From Campylobacter mucosalis (GTDB taxonomy: Bacteria; Campylobacterota; Campylobacteria; Campylobacterales; Campylobacteraceae): a stretch of 64,000 bases of DNA. Shown piece after piece: positions 18,209 to 26,048 of this stretch. Under the pieces are notes generated by a model. It did not search any database and was not told the origin of the DNA. It saw only the letters and a list, made by a program, of their open reading frames with translations. A program made the translations under genes and the position numbers. The number at the start of each line of letters is the position of its first letter. Position 1 is the stretch's first letter. The stretch lies in the NCBI RefSeq assembly GCF_013372205.1, contig NZ_CP053831.1, positions 1,240,001 through 1,304,000 on the forward strand. The letters run 5' to 3'.

Positions 18209-19318
18209 CTATGAAAATTCTCTATCAATCACAATAAAAATTTCAAAACCGCCAAAACGCTCTGACACACGCTTTTCTATCTCTTTTCTTAGCTGTGCTA
18301 AATTTTGCTCTTTAAAATCAACAACCACATCAAACCTTATACGCTTTTGCTTTAAATCTATAAAAAAAGCGTGAATGCTTAAAATACTTTTTAAATCGCT
18401 AAGTGCGTTTATGACACACTCTTTAGCATTATTTTGCCCTAAGTTTATGCTATAAATTCCAAAGACTAGATATATTCGGTAGCGGTTATAAATCTTAATT
18501 TGAAGCTCATTTAGCTTAGAAGATATATCTGAAATTTTTAAATGCTCATCAACCTCAACATTTATAGAGCCGACATAACGCTCAACGCCGTAATTATGCA
18601 GTATCAAATCATAAGCACCAAGCACGATTTCACACTCCTTTACAGCCATATAAACCTTTTGACTTACCTCCTGCTCAACACGAACGCCAATTATCTTGTC
18701 AAATGTCTGTTTTATAAGCACTATTCCATTAAAAATGATAAATCCAGAAGCTAAAATTCCAGCCCAGCCATCTATAAAAATTCCATAAAAATAAGAGACC
18801 CCAGCAGAGATTAGTATTATAAACGATATAATCGCATCACCAAACGCTTCAGCACCAACTGCTTTTAAAGATATTGACTCCGTATCATTGCCGACTTTTT
18901 TATAAATTTTGGCTATTAGAAATTTTAAAATCATTGCAAAAGCCAAAAACAAAATAGCAACAAACTCAAAATTTGTCTGTTTTGGCTCTATGATGACCTC
19001 GACTGACGCCTTTAGAAAATTTAGCCCAAGCATTAAAACTATAACTGAAACGATAAGACCGCCTATATACTCGGTTCTACCATATCCGTAAGGGTGGTTT
19101 TCATCAGGAAGCTTGGTTGCTAGTTTTGAGCCAAAAATGGTTATGACGCTAGAAAATGCGTCGCTAATGTTATTTATAGCGTCTGAAATAACAGCAACAG
19201 AGTTTGAGGCAAGAGCGATTAAAATTTTTATACTTGCTAAAAAAATATTTAAAACTATGCCAAGCAAAGCTGTTTTTATGATGATTTTCTCACGCTTTTC
19301 ATCTTTAAAATTCATCAT
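18209..19318 (-). CDS. Cation diffusion facilitator (FieF/MMT-like)
   Basis: A 369-residue CDF-family transporter, which exchanges divalent metal such as zinc, iron or manganese for protons. The N-terminal membrane domain has the SDAINNISDAFSSVI metal site (D-x3-D in helix 2) and the partner D-x3-D type helix around KAVGAEAFGDAIIS. A C-terminal cytoplasmic ferredoxin-like domain (about 200-369) is longer than usual and includes an extra segment resembling a second copy. Metal preference cannot be read safely. The gene is divergent from rho. Confidence 0.88.
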   Translation of the reverse strand: MMNFKDEKREKIIIKTALLGIVLNIFLASIKILIALASNSVAVISDAINNISDAFSSVITIFGSKLATKLPDENHPYGYGRTEYIGGLIVSVIVLMLGLNFLKASVEVIIEPKQTNFEFVAILFLAFAMILKFLIAKIYKKVGNDTESISLKAVGAEAFGDAIISFIILISAGVSYFYGIFIDGWAGILASGFIIFNGIVLIKQTFDKIIGVRVEQEVSQKVYMAVKECEIVLGAYDLILHNYGVERYVGSINVEVDEHLKISDISSKLNELQIKIYNRYRIYLVFGIYSINLGQNNAKECVINALSDLKSILSIHAFFIDLKQKRIRFDVVVDFKEQNLAQLRKEIEKRVSERFGGFEIFIVIDREFS

Positions 19319-19358
19319 CTTAAATCCTTTAAATTTAAAGTGCGATTATAAAATTTTC

Positions 19359-19387
19359 TTGACAAGAAAGCAAATTTTTTATACAAT
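19359..19387 (+). promoter_or_regulatory. Near-consensus sigma70 promoter for rho
   Basis: TTGACA at 19359-19364 and TACAAT at 19382-19387 are separated by 17 bases, an unusually complete promoter for Campylobacter, where -35 boxes are normally absent. It precedes the rho start by about 72 bases, leaving a leader of roughly 65 bases in which rho autoregulation could act. Confidence 0.65.
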
Positions 19388-19459
19388 GACGGCTTTCAAA
19401 GACTTCATTTTGAAACTTAAATTTCTACATTTTTATATCCAAAATTTTAAAGAGGAATA

Positions 19460-20803
19460 ATGGAAAATAACTCAAATCAGGCAAATGAAAGCCAAAAAGA
19501 AAAAACCACAAAAAAACACACAAACAACACTCGCACACATATCCCGGTTGATGGACACAAGATCGAAGAGCTTAGGACGCTTGACCTTGAAAATTTAGTC
19601 CAAATCGCAAATAGTGTAGGAGTTGAAAATCCAAGGGAGTTTCGTCGCCAAGATTTGATTTTTGAAATTTTAAAAACACAGACAAAACAGGGCGGTTTTA
19701 TACTTTTTACCGGAATTTTAGAGGTTACAAATGAGGGTTATGGCTTTTTACGCTCGGTTGATGCAAACCTAAGCGATAGCTCAAATGACGCCTACGTTTC
19801 AAACTCGCAAATAAAAAAATTCGCACTTCGTGTCGGCGATATCGTAACAGGACAAGTTAGAGAGCCAAAAGATCAAGAAAAATACTACGCACTTTTAAAG
19901 ATTGAAGCTGTAAATTATATGCCGCTTGCCGAGGCAAAAGAAAGACCGCTTTTTGACAACCTAACACCACTTTTTCCGACTGAGAAAATCCACCTTGAAT
20001 ACGATCCAATGAAGCTAACCGGACGTGTGCTTGACCTATTTACACCACTTGGCAAAGGTCAGCGTGGGCTTATAGTCGCACCTCCAAGAAGTGGTAAAAC
20101 CGAGCTTATGAAAGAACTAGCTCACGGCATAGCCAAAAACCACCCAGAGGCACATTTGATGGTGCTTTTGGTTGATGAAAGACCAGAAGAGGTTACCGAT
20201 ATGCAACGCTCTGTTAAGGGCGAGGTGTTTAGCTCTACTTTTGACTTGCCAGCACTTAATCACGTCCGCGTGGCTGAGCTTGTCATAGAAAAGGCAAAGC
20301 GTCTGGTTGAAATGGGTAAAGATGTCATCATCTTACTTGATAGCATTACGCGTCTAGCACGTGCTTATAACACCGTTACACCGCCAAGTGGCAAGGTTTT
20401 AACGGGTGGCGTTGATGCAAACGCACTTCACAAGCCAAAACGCTTCTTTGGTGCAGCACGCAACATAGAACACGGCGGTAGCCTAACAATCATCGCAACG
20501 GCATTAATTGACACTGGCTCACGTATGGATGAGGTTATTTTTGAGGAATTTAAAGGCACTGGCAACAGCGAAGTTGTGCTTGATAGAAATATCTCTGACC
20601 GCAGAATTTACCCTGCTATAAATGTGCTAAAATCAGGCACAAGAAAAGAAGAGCTACTTCAAAAACCTGACGAGCTTCAAAAAATTTGGGCTATTCGCAC
20701 GGCAATTGCCTCTATGGATGATGTTGAAGCGCTTAAATTCTTATACGCAAAAATGCTAAAAACAAAAGATAATAAAGAGCTACTTTCTATTTTAAATGAG
20801 TAA
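19460..20803 (+). CDS. rho: Transcription termination factor Rho
   Basis: A 447-residue hexameric RNA-dependent ATPase that ends transcription. A poorly conserved, charged N-terminal tail of about 35 residues precedes the Rho N-terminal and cold-shock domains ([10 protein letters not shown]...[21 protein letters not shown]). The Walker A loop is [11 protein letters not shown] at about 206-216 and Walker B is [17 protein letters not shown]. The [20 protein letters not shown] segment is the Q/R-loop region. A good terminator follows. Confidence 0.98.
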   Translation: MENNSNQANESQKEKTTKKHTNNTRTHIPVDGHKIEELRTLDLENLVQIANSVGVENPREFRRQDLIFEILKTQTKQGGFILFTGILEVTNEGYGFLRSVDANLSDSSNDAYVSNSQIKKFALRVGDIVTGQVREPKDQEKYYALLKIEAVNYMPLAEAKERPLFDNLTPLFPTEKIHLEYDPMKLTGRVLDLFTPLGKGQRGLIVAPPRSGKTELMKELAHGIAKNHPEAHLMVLLVDERPEEVTDMQRSVKGEVFSSTFDLPALNHVRVAELVIEKAKRLVEMGKDVIILLDSITRLARAYNTVTPPSGKVLTGGVDANALHKPKRFFGAARNIEHGGSLTIIATALIDTGSRMDEVIFEEFKGTGNSEVVLDRNISDRRIYPAINVLKSGTRKEELLQKPDELQKIWAIRTAIASMDDVEALKFLYAKMLKTKDNKELLSILNE

Positions 20804-20806
20804 AAC

Positions 20807-20829
20807 AAAGGGCGTTTAATCGCTCTTTT
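20807..20829. terminator. Rho-independent terminator after rho
   Basis: AAAGGGCG and CGCTCTTT pair over eight positions (one G-U) around a TTTAAT loop and are followed by TTTTC on the plus strand. On the minus strand the same hairpin is followed by GTTTT, so it may act both ways. Confidence 0.65.
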
Positions 20830-20936
20830 CTTTAAATTTTTCAATATCAGCTTTAATCACAGCTTCAATTTTGCTTAACTCTTCGTAGTTTTGCTTACTC
20901 TTTATAATTAGTTCATCAAATTTAAATCCAAGCATT
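20817..20936 (-). pseudogene. Short open frame of 39 codons, probable 3' remnant of a lost gene
   Basis: The frame starts MLGFKFDELIIKSKQ and ends IEKFKEKSD, strongly helical and charged, and terminates inside the bidirectional hairpin downstream of rho. The frame is open for a further eleven codons upstream before a TGA. There is no convincing ribosome binding site. It looks like the tail of a decayed minus-strand gene, but a small intact gene cannot be excluded. I do not recognise the family. Confidence 0.35.
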
Positions 20937-20959
20937 ACGATTTTATAAAGGTTTAGCTT

Positions 20960-21169
20960 ATGCTTTTGTCAGTTGTAAAGCGTAGCGACATTAATATCTA
21001 AAAGATAGGTGCTAAAATCGGTGGCGAATACGCACTTGATACATACAACGCGATAGAATTTGGCATAAAAGCTGATAGAACAGACTATGGTAAAATCGAC
21101 AAATTCGAGCTTAAAGATATAAAAGAAACAAACGTGAGCTTATATCTAGGATACACTTACAAATTCTAA
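20960..21169 (+). pseudogene. C-terminal remnant of an outer-membrane beta-barrel protein
   Basis: Read from the ATG at 20960, the frame gives MLLSVVKRSDINI, a TAA stop at 20999-21001, and then KIGAKIGGEYALDTYNAIEF and onward to VSLYLGYTYKF before TAA at 21169. Alternating residues and the final aromatic Phe are typical of the last strands of an Opa/OmpA-like barrel. With no signal peptide, most strands missing and an internal stop, it is a dead fragment. Confidence 0.6.
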
Positions 21170-21213
21170 ATTTAGGGCTAAAAATAGCCCTAAATTTACC
21201 TCTTTAAATCAAA

Positions 21214-21321
21214 TTATTTATTCGTAGAACGATACAAAGGGTGCTGATAGTCGCTTCTCTCGCAACCAGTCAGAGCAAAAGTAGAAAATAAAAATAGTGT
21301 CAAAAAAATAACTTTTTTCAT
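21214..21321 (-). CDS. Small lipoprotein, 35 residues
   Basis: ATG at 21321, preceded by TTTAAGGTAAAAAA, begins a 35-residue protein: MKKVIFLTLFLFSTFALTGC, a complete lipoprotein signal with lipobox LTGC, and then a 16-residue mature tail with HPLYR. After lipidation the mature peptide would be anchored in the inner or outer membrane. The C-G/E-x-x-x-x-PLY pattern recalls LptM (YifL), the small lipoprotein that helps LptD folding, but the match is short and only suggestive. It is divergent from dnaX. Confidence 0.7.
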   Translation of the reverse strand: MKKVIFLTLFLFSTFALTGCERSDYQHPLYRSTNK

Positions 21322-21410
21322 TTTTTTACCTTAAATTTTGTTTTTGGCTGATTATATCAAAAATTTATGCGATTTTTAGTAAAATCCAGGCAAAAAATAA
21401 AGGAAAAAAT

Positions 21411-22991
21411 TTGCAAGCACTAGCACTCAAGTATCGCCCCAAAAATTTTGACGAGTTAATAGGTCAAGAATCCGTAAGCAAAAGCCTAGCACACGCACTA
21501 GATGAGAGCAGACTCGGTCACGCTTATCTATTTTCAGGGCTTAGAGGAAGTGGCAAAACATCAAGTGCTAGGATATTTTCAAAGGCTTTAGTTTGCGAAA
21601 ATGGTCCGACCTCAAGACCTTGCGAAATATGTGCTCACTGCCAAATGGCAAATGAGGGTAGGCACATCGATATCATCGAAATGGACGCGGCTAGTCACCG
21701 AAAGATAGACGATATAAGAGAGCTTATCGAGCAGACAAAATACGCTCCAGCTTCGGCCAGATTTAAAATTTTCATTATCGACGAGGTGCATATGCTTACA
21801 AAAGAGGCATTTAACGCACTTTTAAAGACATTAGAAGAACCACCGTCATACGTAAAATTCATACTTGCCACGACCGATCCGCTAAAGCTACCAGCGACAG
21901 TTCTATCTCGCACACAGCACTTTAGATTTAAGCAAATAAGCAGACTAAATATCCTAAAACACTTGCAATTTATCCTAAGCAAAGAGGGTATAAACTATGA
22001 GAACGAGGCGTTAGAAATTTTAGCTAGATCTGGCTCTGGCTCACTTCGTGATACACTAACTCTACTAGATCAAGCTATCATTTTTAGCACGGCTCATATC
22101 ACGCAAAGCTCGGTAGCTTCTATGCTAGGGCTACTTGATCCTAGTCGTATCGAGCAAATTTTACAAACAATCATAAGCTCAGACAGACAGGCGTTAAAAA
22201 CGCTTATACTAGAGCTAGAAAGCTATGAGCCTGATATGATTATAGATGAGATTATCGCCAATCTAAAAGAGAAATTTATAAACAACGATCCAAATTTTTC
22301 GCTACTTGTTTATGAGCGGTTTTTTAGAATTTTAGCTCAAGCAAAAACTATGCTAAATACGACTAGTGACAATGGTTTTGTACTTAGCATTATGCTATTT
22401 ATGATGATGGAAGCGTTAAATTTACAAAGCATAGATGAGGCCATAAGCCAGGCAAAAAGTCAAATAAAACCAGAAACGCAAACGATTCAAATCGCACAAA
22501 AAGAGCCAGAGCAAACCAAAACCACGAGAAGTGATGATAAATATCAGCAATTTATAACTAAAATTTACGATAGAGATTTTGACCTTGGAGAGTGCTTTAA
22601 ACGTAGCGTTGAGTTTATCAGCTTTGATAATCAAACACTAAAACTTTGCACACCTGCAAGTGGCAATGATAGGGAAATTTTAGTTAGTAGATTTAAGATT
22701 ATAAACCAAATTTGCAAAGAAATTTTTGGCGAACAGACCAAAATAGACGCACAAAAAAAAGAGATGCAAACCACAAACGAGCTAGATAGCCTTAAAGATG
22801 AGCTTAAAAATTTACAATCTAGCAAAGAGCCACAAGCACAAGCACAAATGCCACAAAGAGCTGAAAATACCACAACTCTTTTGGATTTAAATGCCTCAAA
22901 AAGTAAAGAGGAATTAGAGGCATTAAAGCAAAATTCTATATTAAATGAAGCAAGAACGCTATTTGGCGAACCAAGAATACAAAATGACTAA
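21411..22991 (+). CDS. dnaX: DNA polymerase III subunits gamma and tau
   Basis: A 526-residue clamp-loader ATPase. The start is TTG at 21411 behind AAAGGAAAAAA. Motifs: YRPKNFDELIGQ, Walker A GLRGSGKTSSARI near 44-56, four zinc-ligand cysteines in CENGPTSRPCEICAHC, Walker B IIDEVHML, and the SRTQHFRF sensor. After domain III (about 365) the tail is short compared with E. coli tau. An A8 run at 22753-22760 contains an in-phase A-AAA-AAA heptamer; slipping back one base would reach TAG at 22787 and give a shorter gamma-like form. tRNA-Met follows. Confidence 0.96.
   Translation: MQALALKYRPKNFDELIGQESVSKSLAHALDESRLGHAYLFSGLRGSGKTSSARIFSKALVCENGPTSRPCEICAHCQMANEGRHIDIIEMDAASHRKIDDIRELIEQTKYAPASARFKIFIIDEVHMLTKEAFNALLKTLEEPPSYVKFILATTDPLKLPATVLSRTQHFRFKQISRLNILKHLQFILSKEGINYENEALEILARSGSGSLRDTLTLLDQAIIFSTAHITQSSVASMLGLLDPSRIEQILQTIISSDRQALKTLILELESYEPDMIIDEIIANLKEKFINNDPNFSLLVYERFFRILAQAKTMLNTTSDNGFVLSIMLFMMMEALNLQSIDEAISQAKSQIKPETQTIQIAQKEPEQTKTTRSDDKYQQFITKIYDRDFDLGECFKRSVEFISFDNQTLKLCTPASGNDREILVSRFKIINQICKEIFGEQTKIDAQKKEMQTTNELDSLKDELKNLQSSKEPQAQAQMPQRAENTTTLLDLNASKSKEELEALKQNSILNEARTLFGEPRIQND
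22753..22760 (+). other. Slippery A8 run in dnaX, possible gamma/tau switch
   Basis: The frame reads CAA AAA AAA GAG, so the heptamer A-AAA-AAA is correctly phased for -1 slippage. The -1 frame runs nine codons (starting AGA GAT GCA) and stops at TAG 22787-22789. It lies at codon 448-450, a similar place to the E. coli frameshift site. No downstream stem-loop was evaluated by folding. Confidence 0.4.
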
Positions 22992-23020
22992 AATTTAGCT
23001 TTAAATAAGTTTTTATTCTG

Positions 23021-23026
23021 TATAAT
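23021..23026 (+). promoter_or_regulatory. TATAAT -10 box before tRNA-Met
   Basis: A perfect TATAAT lies 20 bases before the tRNA, directly after the dnaX stop region, with T-rich sequence upstream. This would give the tRNA its own promoter. Confidence 0.55.
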
Positions 23027-23046
23027 ACTAACTTCAATTTAACTAC

Positions 23047-23123
23047 GGGTTCATAGCTCAGTTGGTTAGAGCATCCGGCTCATAACCGGATGGTCCCAGG
23101 TTCGAGTCCTGGTGAACCCACCA
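23047..23123 (+). tRNA. tRNA with CAT anticodon (tRNA-Met, or Ile2)
   Basis: A complete 77-base cloverleaf with encoded CCA. The acceptor arms are GGGTTCA and TGAACCC, the anticodon arm is TCCGG-CTCATAA-CCGGA with CAT, and the T arm is CCAGG-TTCGAGT-CCTGG. The G1-C72 pair excludes initiator tRNA, which has a mismatch there. A CAT anticodon could also be the Ile2 tRNA modified to lysidine; elongator Met is my first choice. Its 3' end borders integrase debris and the CDT locus, so it is a likely attachment site. Confidence 0.93.
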
Positions 23124-23256
23124 TTTGTAATTTTCCAAAGCATTTCAGTTTATTTCAAAATCTTTCAAAAAGTACGATAAAAAGGTGGTTTTATTGCCTT
23201 TTATTTATCTCTTTTTATTACAATTACTTTCAATATTTTGCAACATTTTTCACAAG

Positions 23257-23298
23257 TTTTTACGGATATTTTAGCGGACTAAAAAATATCCGTAAAAA
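23257..23298. repeat. Perfect 16-base inverted repeat
   Basis: TTTTTACGGATATTTT at 23257-23272 and its exact complement at 23283-23298 flank a 10-base loop, between tRNA-Met and the integrase remnant at 23307. It could be an integrase-binding arm site, an excision-related site or a terminator in the lost element. Confidence 0.75.
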
Positions 23299-23306
23299 GA
23301 TAAGAT

Positions 23307-23429
23307 ATACCAAAGATAAATGCACCGCTTAGCGATACAGCAATTAAAGCATTAAAACCAAAGATAAAATCCAATAGCCAAAATGATAGTAACTATCTGT
23401 TTTGTAGTTTGCTTAGTAAAGATAGGGTA
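23307..23429 (+). pseudogene. N-terminal remnant of a P4-type tyrosine integrase
   Basis: The frame reads PKINAPLSDTAIKALKPKIK, closely resembling the start of P4-family integrases (MPKI...PLTDT-I-ALKPKDK). The position of the initiator methionine is ATA at 23307, and there is a TAA just before it, so it cannot start normally. Similarity fades after about 30 codons and the catalytic domain is missing. Its location 180 bases after the 3' end of tRNA-Met is where such integrases are usually found. Confidence 0.6.
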
Positions 23430-23573
23430 ATGAGTAAATACGCTAAATATGGCTGTAATACGACAGTAAAAGTACTCGGTGTTACATCTACGGTTTTTGC
23501 AATGATTTCTGCTTTAGCAAATGAAACTTCAGAGATAGCGTTTTTGGCGGGGATTTTGTTGGGTTGCTGGTGA
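23430..23573 (+). CDS. Hypothetical 47-residue membrane protein
   Basis: ATG at 23430 begins MSKYAKYGCNTTVKVLGVTS and continues through one hydrophobic segment (about 15-47) to TGA at 23571. It is in frame with the integrase remnant, so it may be only the tail of a deletion-fused frame. The upstream GATAGGG is very close to the ATG, so translation is uncertain. Function unknown. Confidence 0.3.
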   Translation: MSKYAKYGCNTTVKVLGVTSTVFAMISALANETSEIAFLAGILLGCW

Positions 23574-23649
23574 CGCCACTTTCAAAAATCAGCCGAATAA
23601 AACTTTACGTTTGAGTATAAAAACACAAAGTGTTTTAGATTTATTAAGA
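23574..23649. other. Unassigned stretch between accessory debris and cdt terminator
   Basis: AT-rich sequence with no start-to-stop frame, RNA fold or repeat that I can support. Together with 23124-23256 it is probably scar left by loss of an integrative element. Confidence 0.4.
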
Positions 23650-23675
23650 TAGAAGTGGTTAACTTACCACTTCTA
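23650..23675 (-). terminator. Terminator hairpin after cdtC
   Basis: TAGAAGTGGT and ACCACTTCTA pair perfectly over ten positions around a six-base loop, 20 bases beyond the cdtC stop codon. The T run on the minus strand is broken, so efficiency is uncertain. Confidence 0.5.
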
Positions 23676-23695
23676 TGCAATTATAAAGATGACGC

Positions 23696-24472
23696 CTATT
23701 TTGCGCCAATAGGTGTTAAAATCTTAGCCGGTCTATTTTCAGGCATTATCGCCCAAAGTTTTGGCAAGCCTATGTTAAAGCCTTGTCTTAGCTGGCACTT
23801 ATCTATGCCTATTAACTGCCAAGGGAAAAGCTCAGGATTCTCAAATGTACTTATACATTCATTGCCGCCTAGCACGAGCGATCTTATCTGAACCGCGTCT
23901 GTGGTGGTAGGGATTAGTTGAAACACGGTTTCAAATTTGCCACGTTCAAGGTCATCGGCACAACTTTTTAATCCAAAAAATCCACTCTCTTGTATAGCTA
24001 AGCACGTATCAATATTACTAGCATTTACAAACTGAATATACTCGAAATTCAGATATCTAAAGTGATCTACTTTTTTAATGTTTGATATCATGCTTGGCAC
24101 AAATGCTTTAACTTCACGGATATTCCAGTTAAGATTCTCGCCTCTTTGAGCAAAATTTACTATCAAAGGCATACCAGTATCAAGCGATCTTAAACTAAGC
24201 ACAAGAGTAAATGGATCGCTTGGAATGCTTGGTTGCTTAGGCGAATTATCCACAGGATTTACTGGAGTTGGTATCCTATCTGGCGCTTTGCTTTCATTTG
24301 GAGCTAGCAAGGTGTTATTGCTAGAAGTTCCAAAGCTTAAATTTGTTGTTAAGAAACCACCTTTAGCTGTAAGCAGCCTTGTTTCTTTGGCACCGCATCC
24401 ACTTATGCTTAACACCATAAATATGGCAAACAAAAATGATAGTAGGTTTTTATTAATCATATTATTTTTCAT
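23696..24472 (-). CDS. cdtC: Cytolethal distending toxin subunit C
   Basis: A 258-residue secreted lipoprotein-type CDT subunit. The signal ends at SISGC, placing the lipid-modified Cys at 26. A linker rich in Pro, Asn and Ser (about 50-92) precedes the ricin-like lectin domain, which includes CLAIQESGFFGLKSC, FQLIPTTTDAVQIRSLVLGG and a final WAIMPEN. CdtC with CdtA binds host cell surface and delivers CdtB. The protein is longer than the roughly 180-190 residues usual in Campylobacter, mainly through the N-terminal linker. The ATG overlaps the cdtB stop by four bases. Confidence 0.88.
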   Translation of the reverse strand: MKNNMINKNLLSFLFAIFMVLSISGCGAKETRLLTAKGGFLTTNLSFGTSSNNTLLAPNESKAPDRIPTPVNPVDNSPKQPSIPSDPFTLVLSLRSLDTGMPLIVNFAQRGENLNWNIREVKAFVPSMISNIKKVDHFRYLNFEYIQFVNASNIDTCLAIQESGFFGLKSCADDLERGKFETVFQLIPTTTDAVQIRSLVLGGNECISTFENPELFPWQLIGIDKCQLRQGFNIGLPKLWAIMPENRPAKILTPIGAK

Positions 24473-25290
24473 TGAAATCTCCCAAATGTTATAGGAAAGT
24501 GATCGCTTGCTAAGTGCGATCTAAATCCACTAAAAAATACACTAGCTGCAATTTGAGGCAAAGGGGCTGGAGTTACGGCTCTATTTGAGTTGCCTATCAC
24601 AGCGTAATCAAGCGTCCTTCTAGCACTAACTTGAGTAATGGCGCTATTTGTAATTATCCTAGTTCTTAGCCTTAGCTCCAACTCAAGAAATGGAAGCAAC
24701 TCCCCTGGCTCCCTGTTAAAATCGCCCATTATCATCCAGTTTGAGTTTATTAGCCTTGGCATACTTCTAAAAAATCTATCCACACTATGAACTATCGCCG
24801 AAGCATCGGGTCCTCCACTAGCTAAGGCATGTATACTAAAGAACACGTCAGTTCTTAGCCTAATACCCAAAATAGGTCTTGAAAGCGTTGTGGGTGGCGG
24901 TAGTAAAAATACTTCATCGGCTGGATTTGTGCTAACTAGAGCTAAATTTACCCTATTAGCCCCAAGGTCCGTTCTAGCATAATATATAAAAACGAAGCTA
25001 GGGCGAATGTTTGTTCCTAAATTCCATATATTCTCAGTTACCATAGTGCCGTTAATATCAAATACTCTGCCCGTAGGTCTTGCAGTTTGTGGTAAACTTC
25101 CTGCTTCTTGAACTGCTAATACATCAAGACCATTATCTCCTGAGAACATCTGTCTTACGCTCACGCTCCATTTAGCTTCACTGCTTGCACTTGAGCCTTG
25201 CATATTCCAAGTGGCCGTTTTAAAATCATCAATGGCACCAAATACTAAAGTAGTACTAAATAAGGCTAGTAAAATAATTAATTTTTTCAT
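24469..25290 (-). CDS. cdtB: Cytolethal distending toxin subunit B, DNase I-like
   Basis: The active subunit of CDT, a 273-residue nuclease/phosphatase that enters the host nucleus and triggers DNA damage and G2 arrest. A signal peptide spans about 1-18. All active-site elements appear intact: Glu62 in AVQEAG, His154 in SIHALASGG, Asp190 and Asn192 in MIMGDFNREP, and the final SDH at 262-264 (ASDHFPI). Length is close to that of other Campylobacter CdtB. It starts in a TAATG overlap with the cdtA stop. A functional toxin is likely if all three subunits are expressed. Confidence 0.97.
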   Translation of the reverse strand: MKKLIILLALFSTTLVFGAIDDFKTATWNMQGSSASSEAKWSVSVRQMFSGDNGLDVLAVQEAGSLPQTARPTGRVFDINGTMVTENIWNLGTNIRPSFVFIYYARTDLGANRVNLALVSTNPADEVFLLPPPTTLSRPILGIRLRTDVFFSIHALASGGPDASAIVHSVDRFFRSMPRLINSNWMIMGDFNREPGELLPFLELELRLRTRIITNSAITQVSARRTLDYAVIGNSNRAVTPAPLPQIAASVFFSGFRSHLASDHFPITFGRFQ

Positions 25291-25913
25291 TATTTATCTC
25301 CTAAAAGTGGCGAAGCTTCGATCGGCGCTGGTATAAATATCCACTGCTGATCTAAATTTGGATCTAAGGTACATCTTTCCATTGTAATGCTAAATGTACT
25401 ATCAACCTGAACTATGTCCCCATACTCTGTTCTTAGGCAGTTTTTTGACGCAACAGATACAATCATAACGGCGCCATTATCCATACCAAGAAGCTCCCAT
25501 TGCTGGTTTTTGTTGTTTCTATTACAAGCTCTGTGTGTCACGCCACGACCTTCATCGTGCAAGCAATTGCCGGTTCTAACATTTCTAATAAGCGCTATAT
25601 CTCCTCCTAAATTTATCACCTGCCACAACCTAGTCCCGCCAAAATCCCTTGATTTGTCTAAGGTATAGCCCCATATCCAGTTACCCTCAGCTAGTGCCCA
25701 TACGGTCAGGGCTGAGCCTCTTGGATTTATGATAGCTAGTGGCACTGAGGCATCGCCTAGACTTTTGCTTGGTGCGAGGCTAAGCTCGTTAGATGGCGAC
25801 GTTAGCAACACGTTATTATCTACTCTTGGTGCTTTATAGTTGTTTGACTTAGTAGAACAAGATATAAATAAAACTGAAATTAAAAGCAGAATTACTATGC
25901 GTAGTTTTGACAT
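25290..25913 (-). CDS. cdtA: Cytolethal distending toxin subunit A
   Basis: A ricin-type lectin subunit of CDT, 207 residues from the ATG at 25913, which has AAAGGAAACATTGAT in front; an ATG at 25931 lacks a ribosome binding site. The lipoprotein signal ends at FISC with Cys19. An aromatic patch (Trp72, Trp79, Trp81 in VWALAEGNWIWGYTL) matches the CdtA receptor-binding surface, and two QxW motifs of the beta-trefoil are at 137-139 and 189-191. It is the first gene of cdtABC. Confidence 0.94.
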   Translation of the reverse strand: MSKLRIVILLLISVLFISCSTKSNNYKAPRVDNNVLLTSPSNELSLAPSKSLGDASVPLAIINPRGSALTVWALAEGNWIWGYTLDKSRDFGGTRLWQVINLGGDIALIRNVRTGNCLHDEGRGVTHRACNRNNKNQQWELLGMDNGAVMIVSVASKNCLRTEYGDIVQVDSTFSITMERCTLDPNLDQQWIFIPAPIEASPLLGDK

Positions 25914-25935
25914 ATCAATGTTTCCTTTCATTTAG

Positions 25936-25941
25936 ATTGTA
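25936..25941 (-). promoter_or_regulatory. Candidate -10 box for cdtABC
   Basis: TACAAT on the minus strand lies 22 bases before the cdtA start codon in a 117-base gap after rodA. The gap also holds a TTGTTAACAA palindrome (25961-25970) and an AAATGATAA/TTATCATTT inverted repeat, which could end rodA transcription or regulate the toxin. Confidence 0.35.
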
Positions 25942-26048
25942 TTTAAAATTACCGTATAGTTTGTTAACAATTAAATGATAATAAAACACTACTTAATACT
26001 AAATAAAATTGTTTTTTAATTTTATCATTTGAGTTTAGTTTAATATTT

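Noticed and set aside
23047..23123. Initiator tRNA-fMet
   Set aside because: The first acceptor pair is G1-C72, whereas initiator tRNA lacks a Watson-Crick pair there.
25961..25970. TTGTTAACAA palindrome upstream of cdtA as a defined operator
   Set aside because: Ten bases of AT-rich palindrome are expected by chance in such sequence, and there is no second copy to support it.
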